From NCBI RefSeq assembly GCF_004801315.1, contig NZ_SSNW01000002.1, positions 124,001 through 188,000 on the forward strand: a stretch of DNA of 64,000 nt, written 5' to 3'. Shown piece after piece: positions 36,584 to 45,293 of the stretch; the stretch's first letter is position 1; every line of letters starts with the position of its first letter. The notes below the pieces were generated by a model that was not told where the DNA came from, did not search any database, and saw nothing but the letters and a program-made list of their open reading frames with translations. This DNA is from Deinococcus sp. Arct2-2. Its GTDB lineage: Bacteria > Deinococcota > Deinococci > Deinococcales > Deinococcaceae. The position numbers and the translations under genes are program-made.

Positions 36584-37948
36584 ATGACCATACTCATCCA
36601 AAACGGCGAACTCATCTCAGACGGCAGGCGATACAAAGCCGATCTGCTGATTGAAGGTGAAATCATTGCCCAAATTGGCGAGAACCTGACTGCCCCCGAA
36701 GGCGCACGGGTCATTGATGCCAGCGGCAAATATATCTTCCCCGGATTCATTGACCCACATGTGCATGTGCATCTGCCGTTCATGGGCACCTTTGCCAAAG
36801 ATACGCACACTACAGCGTCTCAGGCGGCGTTGGTTGGCGGGACCACGACATTTATTGAGATGCTGTGTCCGGCAGGAAATGAAAAGCTGGCTGATGCATG
36901 GAACATCTGGACAAGAAAAGCGGAAGGCAGTAGCGCGAGCGACTACACCTTCCATTTGGGCGTGACCCGCTGGGATGATGAAACCGAAGCTACTTTGCGC
37001 CAATTGGTAGCGGACGGAATGAAGTCGTTCAAGGTTTTTCTGGCCTATAAGGGCGCATTCGGCATAGATGACGCCGCGCTTTACCAAGTATGCAAGCTCG
37101 CCAAAGAATTGGGCGTGATCGTGACCGCTCACTGCGAGAACGCCGACTTGGTGTCTCAATTGCAGCAAAAGCTGTTGGCAGAAGGCAACACCGGCCCCGA
37201 ATGGCATGAACCCAGCCGCCCAGAAGCGGTGGAGGCGGAAGGCACAGCGCACTTTGCCACCTTCCTAGAAATGACGGGCGCGAAAGGGTACGTGGTGCAT
37301 CTCTCCAACGCCCGCGCGCTAGAGGCCGCGCTGGACGCCAAAGCACGCGGCGTGGATATTGGCGTGGAAGTGGTGATTCCCCACCTGTTGCTCGACAAAA
37401 CCTATGCCGAACGCCCCGGCATAGAGGGCGCAAAGCATGTGATGTCGCCGCCCCTGCGCGACAAAAGCAACCAGCCCGCGCTGTGGCAGGCGCTGGAACT
37501 GGGGCAGATCGATACGGTGGGCACCGATCATTGCCCCTTCGACGTGGCCCAAAAACACATGGGCGACGGCAATTTCACCCTGATTCCCAACGGCATTCCC
37601 GCCATCGAAGACCGCGTGAACTTGCTGTATACCTACGGTGTCAGCCGGGGCAATCTGCGGCTGGAACGCTTCGTAGACGCGGCCAGCACCCGCGCCGCGC
37701 AACTGTTCGGCCTCTACCCACGCAAAGGCACATTGTCGGTGGGCAGCGACGCCGATATCGTGGTGTTCGACCCCCAGTATCGGGGCGTGGTCAGTGCCGC
37801 CACATCGCACATGAACAACGACTACAGCGGCTTTGAAGGCTTTGAACTCGATGGCCGCCCCGAACTCGTGACCGTGCGCGGCGAAGTGGCCGCCGAGAAC
37901 GGCGAATTCGTGGGCACGGTGGGGCGCGGGCAACTGCTCCGGCGTTAG
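36584..37948 (+). CDS. Dihydropyrimidinase (D-hydantoinase family)
   Basis: Second step of reductive pyrimidine breakdown: opens dihydrouracil/dihydrothymine to N-carbamoyl-beta-alanine. 454 residues, binuclear zinc amidohydrolase. Metal ligands are visible as DPHVHVH (His59, His61), the carboxylated Lys at residue 150 in SFKVFLAYKG, VVHLSNA and GTDHCPFD. The active-site positions are intact. Start ATG with TAAGG upstream. The gene is usually called hydA or dht; I leave the symbol empty because substrate (dihydropyrimidine versus hydantoin) is not decided, though preTA next to it favours dihydropyrimidine. Confidence 0.92.
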   Translation: MTILIQNGELISDGRRYKADLLIEGEIIAQIGENLTAPEGARVIDASGKYIFPGFIDPHVHVHLPFMGTFAKDTHTTASQAALVGGTTTFIEMLCPAGNEKLADAWNIWTRKAEGSSASDYTFHLGVTRWDDETEATLRQLVADGMKSFKVFLAYKGAFGIDDAALYQVCKLAKELGVIVTAHCENADLVSQLQQKLLAEGNTGPEWHEPSRPEAVEAEGTAHFATFLEMTGAKGYVVHLSNARALEAALDAKARGVDIGVEVVIPHLLLDKTYAERPGIEGAKHVMSPPLRDKSNQPALWQALELGQIDTVGTDHCPFDVAQKHMGDGNFTLIPNGIPAIEDRVNLLYTYGVSRGNLRLERFVDAASTRAAQLFGLYPRKGTLSVGSDADIVVFDPQYRGVVSAATSHMNNDYSGFEGFELDGRPELVTVRGEVAAENGEFVGTVGRGQLLRR

Positions 37949-37964
37949 TGGTTGCCTTTTCTGT

Positions 37965-38000
37965 CCCTCTCTCAGGGGGGCCGTTGCACAGCAGCCGGGG
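37965..38000. repeat. G/C-rich repeat with CTCTCAGGGGGG and GTTGCACAGCAGC
   Basis: Short intergenic copy of the family seen fully at 38848-38985: a CCCTCTCTCAGGGGGG block followed by CCGTTGCACAGCAGCCGGGGG. Lies between dihydropyrimidinase and the ABC ATPase. Confidence 0.55.
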
Positions 38001-38048
38001 GTTCGCCTTCCATCTCAGCCACCATTTCCCGTCTCAGAGGTATTCCCC

Positions 38049-38843
38049 TTGACCGTATCCCGCCCAACTTCTGACGCTCCCATCGTCTCCGTGCGCGACC
38101 TCAGCATGATTTTCCCCACTCCCGGCGGGCAAACAGTGGCCCTCAAGGATGCCAATCTACTGATCATGCCGGGAGAGTTTATCAGCCTGATTGGGCCGTC
38201 TGGATGCGGCAAAACCACGCTGCTAAGGTTGATGGCCGACCTGATTCAACCCACAGGCGGCGAATTGTTGGTGAACGGAGATACGCCCAGAAAAGCCCGC
38301 GAAAACCGGGCCTACGGTTACGTGTTTCAGGCTCCGGCGTTGATGGAATGGCGCAATGTGCTGAACAACGTCAAGTTGCCGCTGGACGTGATGAATACGC
38401 CCAAAGCCGAGAGGGACAGCCGCGCCCGCGAGATGCTGAAACTGGTGGGGCTTGAAAAATTCGAGCGGTCTTACCCTTGGCAGCTGTCGGGCGGGATGCA
38501 GCAGCGCGTGAGCATTGCGCGGGCGCTGGCTTTCGATCCGGCGATGCTTTTCATGGATGAACCGTTCGGGGCGTTGGACGAAATCACCCGCGAGAATCTC
38601 AATCTGGAACTCTTGCGGTTGTGGCGCGAGACGGGCAAAACGGTGGTGTTCGTGACCCATTCCATCAGCGAGGCGGTCTTCCTCAGCACCCGCGTGGTGG
38701 TCATGACCGCCCGCCCCGGCAAGATTGAAGGAATCGTGGATATTGGGTTGCCACACCCTCGAAGCGAAGAAAGCCGTGAAGACCCGCGTTTTTTCGAGTA
38801 CGCGACCCAGATTCGGGAACTGCTGAAGAAGGGGCATTCGTGA
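38049..38843 (+). CDS. ABC transporter ATP-binding protein (nitrate/sulfonate/NMT1 type)
   Basis: A 264-residue ATPase of the SsuB/TauB/ThiZ group. Walker A GPSGCGKTT, signature LSGGMQQRVSIARAL, Walker B MLFMDEPFGALDE and the switch His in VTHSISEA are all present. TTG start with GAGGT 7 bases upstream. It works with the two permeases and the binding protein that follow; location in the locus suggests uptake of a pyrimidine or its breakdown product (for example uracil, dihydropyrimidine or ureidopropionate) (inference). Confidence 0.9.
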   Translation: MTVSRPTSDAPIVSVRDLSMIFPTPGGQTVALKDANLLIMPGEFISLIGPSGCGKTTLLRLMADLIQPTGGELLVNGDTPRKARENRAYGYVFQAPALMEWRNVLNNVKLPLDVMNTPKAERDSRAREMLKLVGLEKFERSYPWQLSGGMQQRVSIARALAFDPAMLFMDEPFGALDEITRENLNLELLRLWRETGKTVVFVTHSISEAVFLSTRVVVMTARPGKIEGIVDIGLPHPRSEESREDPRFFEYATQIRELLKKGHS

Positions 38844-38847
38844 GGGG

Positions 38848-38985
38848 GGCGGGAAGACAACCCCCCAGTCTGCTCTCCTTCGGAGCTGTACCAGTTCGCA
38901 GCCAGCCCCCCTCAAGGGGAGAGCAACAGCGGTTGTCCTCCCCTTTAAGGGGGGGCGTTGCAAAGCAACGGGGGGGTTTGCCCCG
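38848..38985. repeat. G/C-rich intergenic repeat (full copy)
   Basis: Fills the gap between the ATPase and first permease genes. Successive blocks: CTCCTTCGGAG, then CCCCCCTCAAGGGGAGAGC, then CCTCCCCTTTAAGGGGGGG, and GGGGCGTTGCAAAGCAACGG. Each is a dyad or half-dyad. It also supplies the G-rich sequence before the permease ATG. Homologous to 55845-55950. Confidence 0.6.
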
Positions 38986-39876
38986 ATGACCACGCTGCCC
39001 AGTTCCCCCCGCCCCGCCCGCCGCCCTTCCAATCTGTTGCCCATGCTCGGCGTTGCCCTCGCCGCCCTGCTGCTGTATTGGCCGCTGATGCTGTGGGCCA
39101 ATTCGGGGCAGGCAGCCCGCTCGCTGGCCAGCGGTGCAGATTTGGGCTGCTCGACGGCTTTGGCCTGTGCCACACAGCTCCGCAATCCGGTCATTCCCGC
39201 GCCGGGCCAATTTGCCAGCGGCTTTCGTAATCTCAGTGTGCCGCCATTGGCTCCCACCAGTGCGCCCTACAACGCCCTCGTCACAGGTGGAGAAACGCTG
39301 CTGGGGCTGGCGCTGGCGTCCGTATTCGGACTCGTTTTGGCAACCCTACTGGTTCGGAGCCGCAGCTTCGAGCGGGCCACGTTGCCTTGGTTGGTGGCCT
39401 CGCAAACCGTGCCCATCGTGGCCCTCGCGCCCATGCTGGCTGTGCTGCTGGGGCAATACGGCGTGCAGGGGTTCGTCCCCAAAGCCATCATCGCCGCCTA
39501 CATCGCCTTTTTTCCTATAGCCATCGGTATGGCGCAGGGCCTCCGCAGTCCCGACCCACTGCAACTGGATTTGATGCGAACCTACCGCGCCTCGCCCGCG
39601 CAGGTGTTTGGGCTGCTTCGGATTCCGGCCAGCCTGCCCTACCTGTTCACGTCGCTGAAAGTGGCGGCGACGGCGGCGCTGGTGGGCAGCATCGTGGCCG
39701 AAATCAGCACCATCTCCTTTTCCGGGCTGGGCAAGATGCTGGCCGAAAACTCGCGGGCGTCCGATACGGTGGCGCTCTGGGTCATCATGATTTACGGCGC
39801 GGCGCTGGGCATCGTGCTGGTGGCAATTATTGGCGGACTAGAAAGGTTGGTGACCCGGTGGCGACCCCCAGCATGA
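38986..39876 (+). CDS. ABC transporter permease (NMT1-type locus, first)
   Basis: A 296-residue inner-membrane permease of the BPD_transp_1 family. An N-terminal hydrophobic segment (ALAALLLYWPLML) is followed by about five more, with the EAA-type loop seen in DLMRTYRASPAQVFGLLRIPASLPYLFTSL. The ATG at 38986 overlaps a G-rich repeat. The next permease starts at its stop codon (ATGA), so both are made together. Partners: ATPase upstream, binding protein downstream. Confidence 0.85.
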   Translation: MTTLPSSPRPARRPSNLLPMLGVALAALLLYWPLMLWANSGQAARSLASGADLGCSTALACATQLRNPVIPAPGQFASGFRNLSVPPLAPTSAPYNALVTGGETLLGLALASVFGLVLATLLVRSRSFERATLPWLVASQTVPIVALAPMLAVLLGQYGVQGFVPKAIIAAYIAFFPIAIGMAQGLRSPDPLQLDLMRTYRASPAQVFGLLRIPASLPYLFTSLKVAATAALVGSIVAEISTISFSGLGKMLAENSRASDTVALWVIMIYGAALGIVLVAIIGGLERLVTRWRPPA

Positions 39877-40829
39877 CGCAGGACTCTGTGCAGGTGACGG
39901 CGCTTCCGGTGCGCTCTGGCTTCGGCCTGCCGCTGCTGCTGCTTGCCGCTCTTGGATTACTAGGCCTGAGTTTCCTGCTGGCCGGACAACCCGCCCCGGC
40001 GGTGGCGTGGCCCTGGTTATTGAGCGTGGTGGCTCTGCTGGTAGTCGGCGCAGTGGGCATCCGGCAAAGCGCACAGGGCGAAAACCGCACCGCCCGCATT
40101 TTGCCTGCCGCCGCCACACTCATTCTCGCTGTCCTCGCCGCCGAAGCTGTTCTCCGCGCCTACGCCATTCCCACCGGACTGATTCCCACGCCCAGCAAGG
40201 TGGCGCAGTCGCTGTGGGCCGCCCGCACCGTGTTGCTGCAAGACGCTTATTACACCTTCGTACTAGAAGCGCTGCTTGGATTCGTTATCGGCACGTTGGC
40301 GGGGTTGGCGCTGGCACTCTTGGCCGTGCGATTCCGCATCCTCGAACGCGGCGTCCTGCCTTACGCGGCGTTGCTTTCTAGCGTGCCTATCGTCGCTTTG
40401 GCCCCGGTGGTCATCAAGGCGGCGGGATTGGGCTGGCCATCCAAAACCATCATCGTCGCCATTACGGTGCTGTTCCCCGTCGTCATCAACGCGGTGCGCG
40501 GCCTGCAAAGCGCCCAACCTATGCACCTTGACTTGATGCACTCCTATGCCGCCTCGCCCGCCCAGACCTTCCGTGAGGTACGCTGGCCCTCGGCCCTCCC
40601 CTTCATTTTTACCGCTCTGCGCGTCAGTTCAACGCTGGCCCTCATCAACGCCATCGTCGCGGAGTTCTTCGGCACCGAAGGGCACGGGCTGGGCTTCCGC
40701 ATTCAAATCGAAGTCGGGCGCTTCGGGCTGGACATCGTGTGGGCCGCGATTGTGGTGGCCTCGGTTATCGGCATTTCGTTCTATCTGTTGATTTCAGCCC
40801 TAGAACGCTACGTGTTGCGAAGAAATTAG
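39873..40829 (+). CDS. ABC transporter permease (NMT1-type locus, second)
   Basis: A 318-residue permease of the same family: transmembrane segments at about 20-40, 45-60, 75-95 and four more, and the EAA loop DLMHSYAASPAQTFREVRWPSALPFIFTAL. The two permeases differ enough that the transporter is probably a heterodimer. ATG at 39873 overlaps the previous stop (ATGA); GTG at 39858 is an alternative start. The much longer open frame to the left is a shadow of the first permease. Confidence 0.85.
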   Translation: MTQDSVQVTALPVRSGFGLPLLLLAALGLLGLSFLLAGQPAPAVAWPWLLSVVALLVVGAVGIRQSAQGENRTARILPAAATLILAVLAAEAVLRAYAIPTGLIPTPSKVAQSLWAARTVLLQDAYYTFVLEALLGFVIGTLAGLALALLAVRFRILERGVLPYAALLSSVPIVALAPVVIKAAGLGWPSKTIIVAITVLFPVVINAVRGLQSAQPMHLDLMHSYAASPAQTFREVRWPSALPFIFTALRVSSTLALINAIVAEFFGTEGHGLGFRIQIEVGRFGLDIVWAAIVVASVIGISFYLLISALERYVLRRN

Positions 40830-40871
40830 AGATCACTCCCCGCACTTCCCCTCTGTTTTGGAGGTTCCATA

Positions 40872-41948
40872 ATGAAGAAATTCGCGCTCTTGTCCGCCCT
40901 GCTCGGCCTCGCCATCCTTCCCACCGCCGCCGCACAGTCCGGCACGCCTGCCAAGCCCGTGCAGGTGCGGCTGCAACTGAAGTGGTTCCCGCAGGCCCAG
41001 TTCGCCGGATTCTTTGTGGCGCAGGCCAAAGGCTACTTCAAGGCGGAAGGGCTGGACGTGCAGTTGTTGCCCATCGGGGATCAGTCACCTATCCAAACGG
41101 TGTCTACAGGCGCAGCAGATTTCGGCACCACTTGGATTACTGACTTGCTTACGGCCCGCCAGCAGGGGCTTCCAGTGGTTCACATCGCGCAACTGTTCCA
41201 AAAATCTGGCTTTACGTTGGTGTCCCTCAAATCCAGCAACCTCATCAAGCCCGCCGACTTTAAGGGCAAGCGCGTGGGCGTGTGGCCCAGCGGCAACGAA
41301 TACCCGGCCATCGCCCTGATGAAAAAATACGGCCTGACCACCAGTCTCGACTCCACCGTGTCCAATCCCAGCGTGCAGGCCGTCACTTATCCCTTTGACC
41401 CCAGTATCGTCTTCCCCGACAAAGTCGACCTCGTGTCGGCCATGACCTACAACGAAGTCGATCAGATCGTGGGCCTCGGCTACAGCATGGACAAACTCCG
41501 CATCTTCAAAGCGTCCGACTACGGCATCAACTTGCTGGAAGACTTGATGTTCACGTCTCAGAAGGTGCTGGACGACAAGAACTTTAAGAACAGCGGCCTC
41601 AGCGGGCGCGAAATTGCGGCACGGTTGGTGCGGGCCAGCCTGAAGGGTTGGAATTACGCTGTGAAAAATCAGGCCGAGGCCGTGAATATCGTGCTGCCCC
41701 TCTGCGGTAACACCTGCAAAGGCTCGGGCACCCGCGCCGACGCCAAAGGCCACCAGACGTGGCAAATGGCCGAAATTGCCAAGCTGTACAACAGTGGCCC
41801 GACGCTCAAAGGCCGCGCCGGATACCTCGATCCAGCCGTGTACAAATCCAACGTGACCCTCCTCAAAAGCTTGGGCATTTTGAAAGCTGACCCCGCTGCC
41901 GGAGCGGTGGATTACACCGTTTGGCAGGCGGCGACGGGCAAAAAGTAA
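40872..41948 (+). CDS. ABC transporter substrate-binding protein (NMT1/THI5-like)
   Basis: A 358-residue periplasmic binding protein: signal peptide LLSALLGLAILPTAAAQS, then the NMT1/ThiY pattern VQVRLQLKWFPQAQFAGFFVAQAKGYFKAEGLDV. Proteins of this family bind small heterocycles (thiamine or pyrimidine precursors), nitrate or sulfonates. In a pyrimidine-degradation locus it most likely binds a pyrimidine (inference). ATG has GGAGG 7 bases upstream. An inverted repeat follows. Confidence 0.9.
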   Translation: MKKFALLSALLGLAILPTAAAQSGTPAKPVQVRLQLKWFPQAQFAGFFVAQAKGYFKAEGLDVQLLPIGDQSPIQTVSTGAADFGTTWITDLLTARQQGLPVVHIAQLFQKSGFTLVSLKSSNLIKPADFKGKRVGVWPSGNEYPAIALMKKYGLTTSLDSTVSNPSVQAVTYPFDPSIVFPDKVDLVSAMTYNEVDQIVGLGYSMDKLRIFKASDYGINLLEDLMFTSQKVLDDKNFKNSGLSGREIAARLVRASLKGWNYAVKNQAEAVNIVLPLCGNTCKGSGTRADAKGHQTWQMAEIAKLYNSGPTLKGRAGYLDPAVYKSNVTLLKSLGILKADPAAGAVDYTVWQAATGKK

Positions 41949-41973
41949 GTCCGGCAATCTCAACATAGCGGGT

Positions 41974-42012
41974 ACTGTTCAGTTGGGGGAGTGTAGCCTC
42001 AAGCTGAACAGT
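41974..42012. promoter_or_regulatory. Inverted repeat between binding protein and DUF3060 genes
   Basis: ACTGTTCAG (41974-41982) and CTGAACAGT (42004-42012) are perfect inverted copies 21 bases apart. The right arm lies just before the TAGAGT -10 box (42020-42025) of the next gene, so it may be an operator; it could instead be a weak terminator. Confidence 0.45.
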
Positions 42013-42032
42013 TCCGCAGTAGAGTAGACGGC

Positions 42033-42407
42033 ATGATTCCTTCGGTGCGGTGGTTGGCGGCGGGCTGCGTTTGCTCTGGCAGCCTGCTTTTTTCTCAAGT
42101 GGCCGCCCAGAGCGCCACCATGACCATTCCCGGTATGGGGCAAATGTTGGCAGGCGACAACTCGGCCCGCGCCCTGAAGTGCAACGGCGACGCCGTAACT
42201 GTGAGCGGCAGCGGCAATAAGCTGACGTTGACTGGCAACTGTACCCAAGTCGTGGTGAATGGCAGTAAAAATGTCGTCACAGTTGTCGCAGTCGGGCAAA
42301 TCGTTATCAACGGCAGACAGAACACCGTGACTTGGAGCAAGTCGTTGAAAGGGGTTAAGCCCATGACGCGCATCACGGGAACAGCCAACAAGATTCTTAA
42401 AAAGTAG
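42033..42407 (+). CDS. DUF3060 family secreted protein
   Basis: A 124-residue exported protein. Signal peptide with hydrophobic AGCVCSGSLLFSQVAAQSA, then CNGDAVTVSGSGNKLTLTGNCTQVVVNGSKNVVTV, the repetitive beta-helix-like pattern of DUF3060. Function unknown. TAGAGT at 42020-42025 ends 7 bases before the ATG (leaderless), so it can be transcribed apart from the transporter although it lies within the locus. Confidence 0.82.
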   Translation: MIPSVRWLAAGCVCSGSLLFSQVAAQSATMTIPGMGQMLAGDNSARALKCNGDAVTVSGSGNKLTLTGNCTQVVVNGSKNVVTVVAVGQIVINGRQNTVTWSKSLKGVKPMTRITGTANKILKK

Positions 42408-42487
42408 CATCCTGACTCCTCCGCCAATTCCAGTTGCTCTGGTTGGCGGGGTTCTAATTTTCCAGTTTCACTCTTGAAGGGGAGCCT

Positions 42488-43732
42488 ATGACGACACTCG
42501 ATCCGCGCCGGACTGTAAACGAACTCAAGGCCCTCCGTGCTCTCACAGGCGATGAACACGGCGCTCAACGGGTGGCGTTTACCGACAAATGGGTGGCGGC
42601 CCGCAACTTTTTGAGGGAACGTTTGGCTGAGTTGCCTGTGGAAGTGCATAGCGATCCGGCGGGAAACCTGTGGGCCACCCTACGCGGCGAATCGGAGCGG
42701 GAATTGTTGATCGGCGGTCACCTTGACAGCGTGCCGAACGGCGGTTGGCTGGACGGCTGCCTGAATGTGCTGGCGGGCCTAGAAGTGCTGCGCCGCATTA
42801 ATGCGCAGTATGGGAGCAAGCCGCCTGTCACCGTGCGCCTTGTGGATTGGGCCGACGAAGAAGGCGCACGCTTTGGTCGCAGCCTGTACGGTTCCAGCGC
42901 GGCCAGCGGGTATTTTGACGTAGATCAGATGGCGAAATTGCATGACCGCGACGGCGTTTCGTTGGCCGATGCCCTGCTGAAAGTGGGCGTGACTCTGGCC
43001 GATGCGCCCCAAGCTCGGGCCGAACTGAAGAATGCGGCGGCATATTTGGAACTGCACATAGAGCAGGGGCCAGTGCTGGAAGGGCTGGGGCTGCCACTGG
43101 GCGCGGTGTTGGGCACGGTGGGCGTGGAGCGGCACACCATCACTTTTCATGGGCAGGCGGCACATTCGGGCAGCACGCCTATGAATGTCCGCAAAGATGC
43201 GTTTCTGGCGGCAGGCCGATTTGGGGCAGAAATCTACACCATCGCGGCCAAGCACGGCGGCGTTTGCACCATCGGGAGCGTCAAAACCCTGCCCGGCATC
43301 GTGACCAGCGTCGTGGAAACCTGCGAAATCACACTGGATCAGCGCCATCTGAACGCCGAAAAACTGGCCGCCATGTGGCAAGACGCGCAGTTCGCCGCCA
43401 CCCAGTTTGCCGAGGAGGGCGGCTGCTCCGTTACCTTCGCCGATCTCTGGAACATAGAGCCGATTTTGTTTGACCCAGAGCTGATCGACGCGTGTGAGGC
43501 GTCTATTTTGGAAGTCACGCCCACCAGCCACCGCCTCCCCAGCGGCCCCCTGCACGACGCGGCAGAAGTGGCCCGCGCCGGAGTGCCCACCGTGATGCTG
43601 TTCGTGCAGAGTTTACGCGGCATCAGCCACAACAAAATCGAAGACACCCGTGAAGACCACCTTGAGTTGTGTGTGTCGGCGCTGGATCAATTGGCCGATA
43701 AAGCGGTGGCATGGATAGAGGGGCGGGCATGA
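42488..43732 (+). CDS. M20 family metallohydrolase (beta-ureidopropionase / N-carbamoyl-amino-acid hydrolase)
   Basis: Third step of the pathway: releases CO2 and ammonia from N-carbamoyl-beta-alanine (inference from the locus; the family also contains allantoate amidohydrolase). 414 residues with the di-metal signature GGHLDSVPNGGWLDG, DEEGARFG (catalytic Glu), HIEQGP and HNKIEDT. The lid/dimerisation domain is present. Start at ATG 42488, GGGGAG upstream. The next gene overlaps its stop codon by 4 bases. Confidence 0.9.
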   Translation: MTTLDPRRTVNELKALRALTGDEHGAQRVAFTDKWVAARNFLRERLAELPVEVHSDPAGNLWATLRGESERELLIGGHLDSVPNGGWLDGCLNVLAGLEVLRRINAQYGSKPPVTVRLVDWADEEGARFGRSLYGSSAASGYFDVDQMAKLHDRDGVSLADALLKVGVTLADAPQARAELKNAAAYLELHIEQGPVLEGLGLPLGAVLGTVGVERHTITFHGQAAHSGSTPMNVRKDAFLAAGRFGAEIYTIAAKHGGVCTIGSVKTLPGIVTSVVETCEITLDQRHLNAEKLAAMWQDAQFAATQFAEEGGCSVTFADLWNIEPILFDPELIDACEASILEVTPTSHRLPSGPLHDAAEVARAGVPTVMLFVQSLRGISHNKIEDTREDHLELCVSALDQLADKAVAWIEGRA

Positions 43733-44157
43733 GTTCGGCGGCAGATCAGGCGTTGATCGAGCGGGCACGGGCACTGATCGAGTCCTTGCCCGACGATGAA
43801 AATCACACGGTAGCGGCGGTAGCCCTCGATACGGCGGGCAGGCATTTCGATGGCGTGAATCTGTATCACTTTACGGGCGGCCTCTGTGCCGAGCCAGTGG
43901 TGTTGGCGGTGGCTGCCGCTCAGCAGGCCGCGCCACTGGAAGTCGTCGTGGCGGTGGGCAACCGGGGGCGCGGTGTGCTGGCCCCTTGCGGGCGGTGCAG
44001 ACAAATCCTGTTCGATTACCATCCAGACATTCAAGTGCTGGTTCCACACGGGCCACAGATCCGGCGCGTCGGTATCCGCGAGTTGTTGCCCTACACCTAC
44101 AACTGGCACGCTCAGACTGACCGGGAGCATGGCGAAGCAAGCCGTCAAGCCGAGTAA
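43729..44157 (+). CDS. Cytidine deaminase-like protein
   Basis: A 142-residue zinc deaminase. The catalytic signature is FTGGLCAEPVVLAVAAAQ (Cys-Ala-Glu, proton-shuttling Glu) and LAPCGRCRQ (two zinc Cys). Related to cytidine deaminase and blasticidin-S deaminase. In this operon it could supply uracil/uridine by deaminating a cytosine compound. ATG at 43729 overlaps the hydrolase stop (ATGA). The first ligand is Cys not His, as in tetrameric Cda. Confidence 0.9.
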   Translation: MSSAADQALIERARALIESLPDDENHTVAAVALDTAGRHFDGVNLYHFTGGLCAEPVVLAVAAAQQAAPLEVVVAVGNRGRGVLAPCGRCRQILFDYHPDIQVLVPHGPQIRRVGIRELLPYTYNWHAQTDREHGEASRQAE

Positions 44158-44159
44158 CT

Positions 44160-44531
44160 ATGAAAACCCCTGAGGAAATCGTTGGAGGTCAGGTCCATGC
44201 CCTCAATGCTACTGACATAGACGCATTCATGTCGTTTTGGTGGGAAGATGCAACGTTTTATGGTCATCCCTCCAAACTGATGGCAGACGGCGCACTAGAA
44301 ATCTGGCAACTTGTTTTCACTAACTTTAACGTTTGCAGCACCCAAGCCACATTGATCAGCTGTTCATTCCTCGGCGATAGTGTGGCAGAGCCTGTTCCTT
44401 TGACTCAACCCGGCTCTCTCGGACCAATGAGTTCAAATATTGCCGCTCTATTCAAAGTTGAAGGGCAGAAGATCAAAACCGCTTCGGCTATGGTCACTCC
44501 AGCTCCCCATGTATCTGCGATGTTGGCCTGA
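44160..44531 (+). CDS. NTF2-like / SnoaL-type domain protein
   Basis: A 123-residue protein with the typical NTF2-fold N-terminus: PEEIVGGQVHALNATDIDAFMSFWWEDATFYGHPSKLMADGALEI, where the helix and FW-DATF-GHP pattern match ketosteroid-isomerase-like domains. The GC content is lower than that of its neighbours. It starts 2 bases after the deaminase stop. Function unknown; could be a small accessory enzyme or binding protein. Confidence 0.75.
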   Translation: MKTPEEIVGGQVHALNATDIDAFMSFWWEDATFYGHPSKLMADGALEIWQLVFTNFNVCSTQATLISCSFLGDSVAEPVPLTQPGSLGPMSSNIAALFKVEGQKIKTASAMVTPAPHVSAMLA

Positions 44532-44538
44532 TTCTCCA

Positions 44539-45267
44539 GTGCTGCCCACGCTTGCCGACTTGTTGACCCTGCCGGCGTTTGCGGGCGCAGAAGTTCTGAG
44601 CGGTCAGAGCCGATTGGCGCAGCCCGTCACGTGGGTGCATGTCTCCGAAATTGCCGACGCCGCCCGCTTCCTCAGTGGGGGAGAAGTGCTGCTCAGCACG
44701 GGTTCGCCACTCACTTCACTGAATGATGTGGAAGCCGAAGCCTATTTGCGCTCGCTGGCAGAGGGCGGGGCGCACGGGCTGATCTTGGAATTGGTGCGCG
44801 ACTTGCGTGACCCCCCCCCGGCCCTGCTCGGCGCGGCCCGCCTCTACGATTTCCCGTTGATCGTGTTCCGAAAGGAAGTCAGTTTTGCAGCCCTGACCCG
44901 CGCCGCCCATGCCCGCATTCTTAGGCCGCCTGCCGACGCCTCCGAACCGTCGTTGGCCCCGCTGCTGGACGCCCTGAACGAAACGGGCCGCAGCCTCGGC
45001 TTTATGCAGGCGCATTTGGGTGCGCTCTTGGCCCTGCCGCCGCGCCCGCGTGCCACGCTGCTCAGCACGCTCGGGGCGCTGCTCGACCACAATTTCAATA
45101 TGGCGCAATCTGCGCGTCAGTTGGGCGTCCGCCGCCAAACCATCTATTACCGTCTAGAGCAACTGCGGGCCATGTTGGGCGATCTGGACAGTCCCCGGCG
45201 GCAACTGGGCTTGCAACTGGCCCTAGAGATTGCGAGGGGAGAGGCGTCGGCAGGTGGGGAAGGGTAG
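44539..45267 (+). CDS. Short PucR family regulator (PucR domain plus C-terminal HTH)
   Basis: A 242-residue protein with an N-terminal PucR-type domain (LPTLADLLTLPAFAGAEVLSG, VHVSEIADAARFLSGGEVLLSTG) joined almost directly to a C-terminal HTH_30 (HNFNMAQSARQLGVRRQTIYYRLEQLRAMLGD). The central GGDEF-like domain of normal PucR/CdaR proteins (over 400 residues) is missing. PucR regulates purine catabolism in Bacillus; here the place at the end of the locus suggests control of pyrimidine breakdown. GTG at 44539 chosen by family alignment; no ribosome site is visible. Confidence 0.8.
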   Translation: MLPTLADLLTLPAFAGAEVLSGQSRLAQPVTWVHVSEIADAARFLSGGEVLLSTGSPLTSLNDVEAEAYLRSLAEGGAHGLILELVRDLRDPPPALLGAARLYDFPLIVFRKEVSFAALTRAAHARILRPPADASEPSLAPLLDALNETGRSLGFMQAHLGALLALPPRPRATLLSTLGALLDHNFNMAQSARQLGVRRQTIYYRLEQLRAMLGDLDSPRRQLGLQLALEIARGEASAGGEG

Positions 45268-45293
45268 CGTCTAGAGAGGTTGAGAGGAGACGG

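Noticed and set aside
39387..40829. 480-residue reading of the second permease gene
   Set aside because: The first 160 residues are an Arg-rich translation of the first permease in another frame; the family-like part begins at the ATG at 39873.
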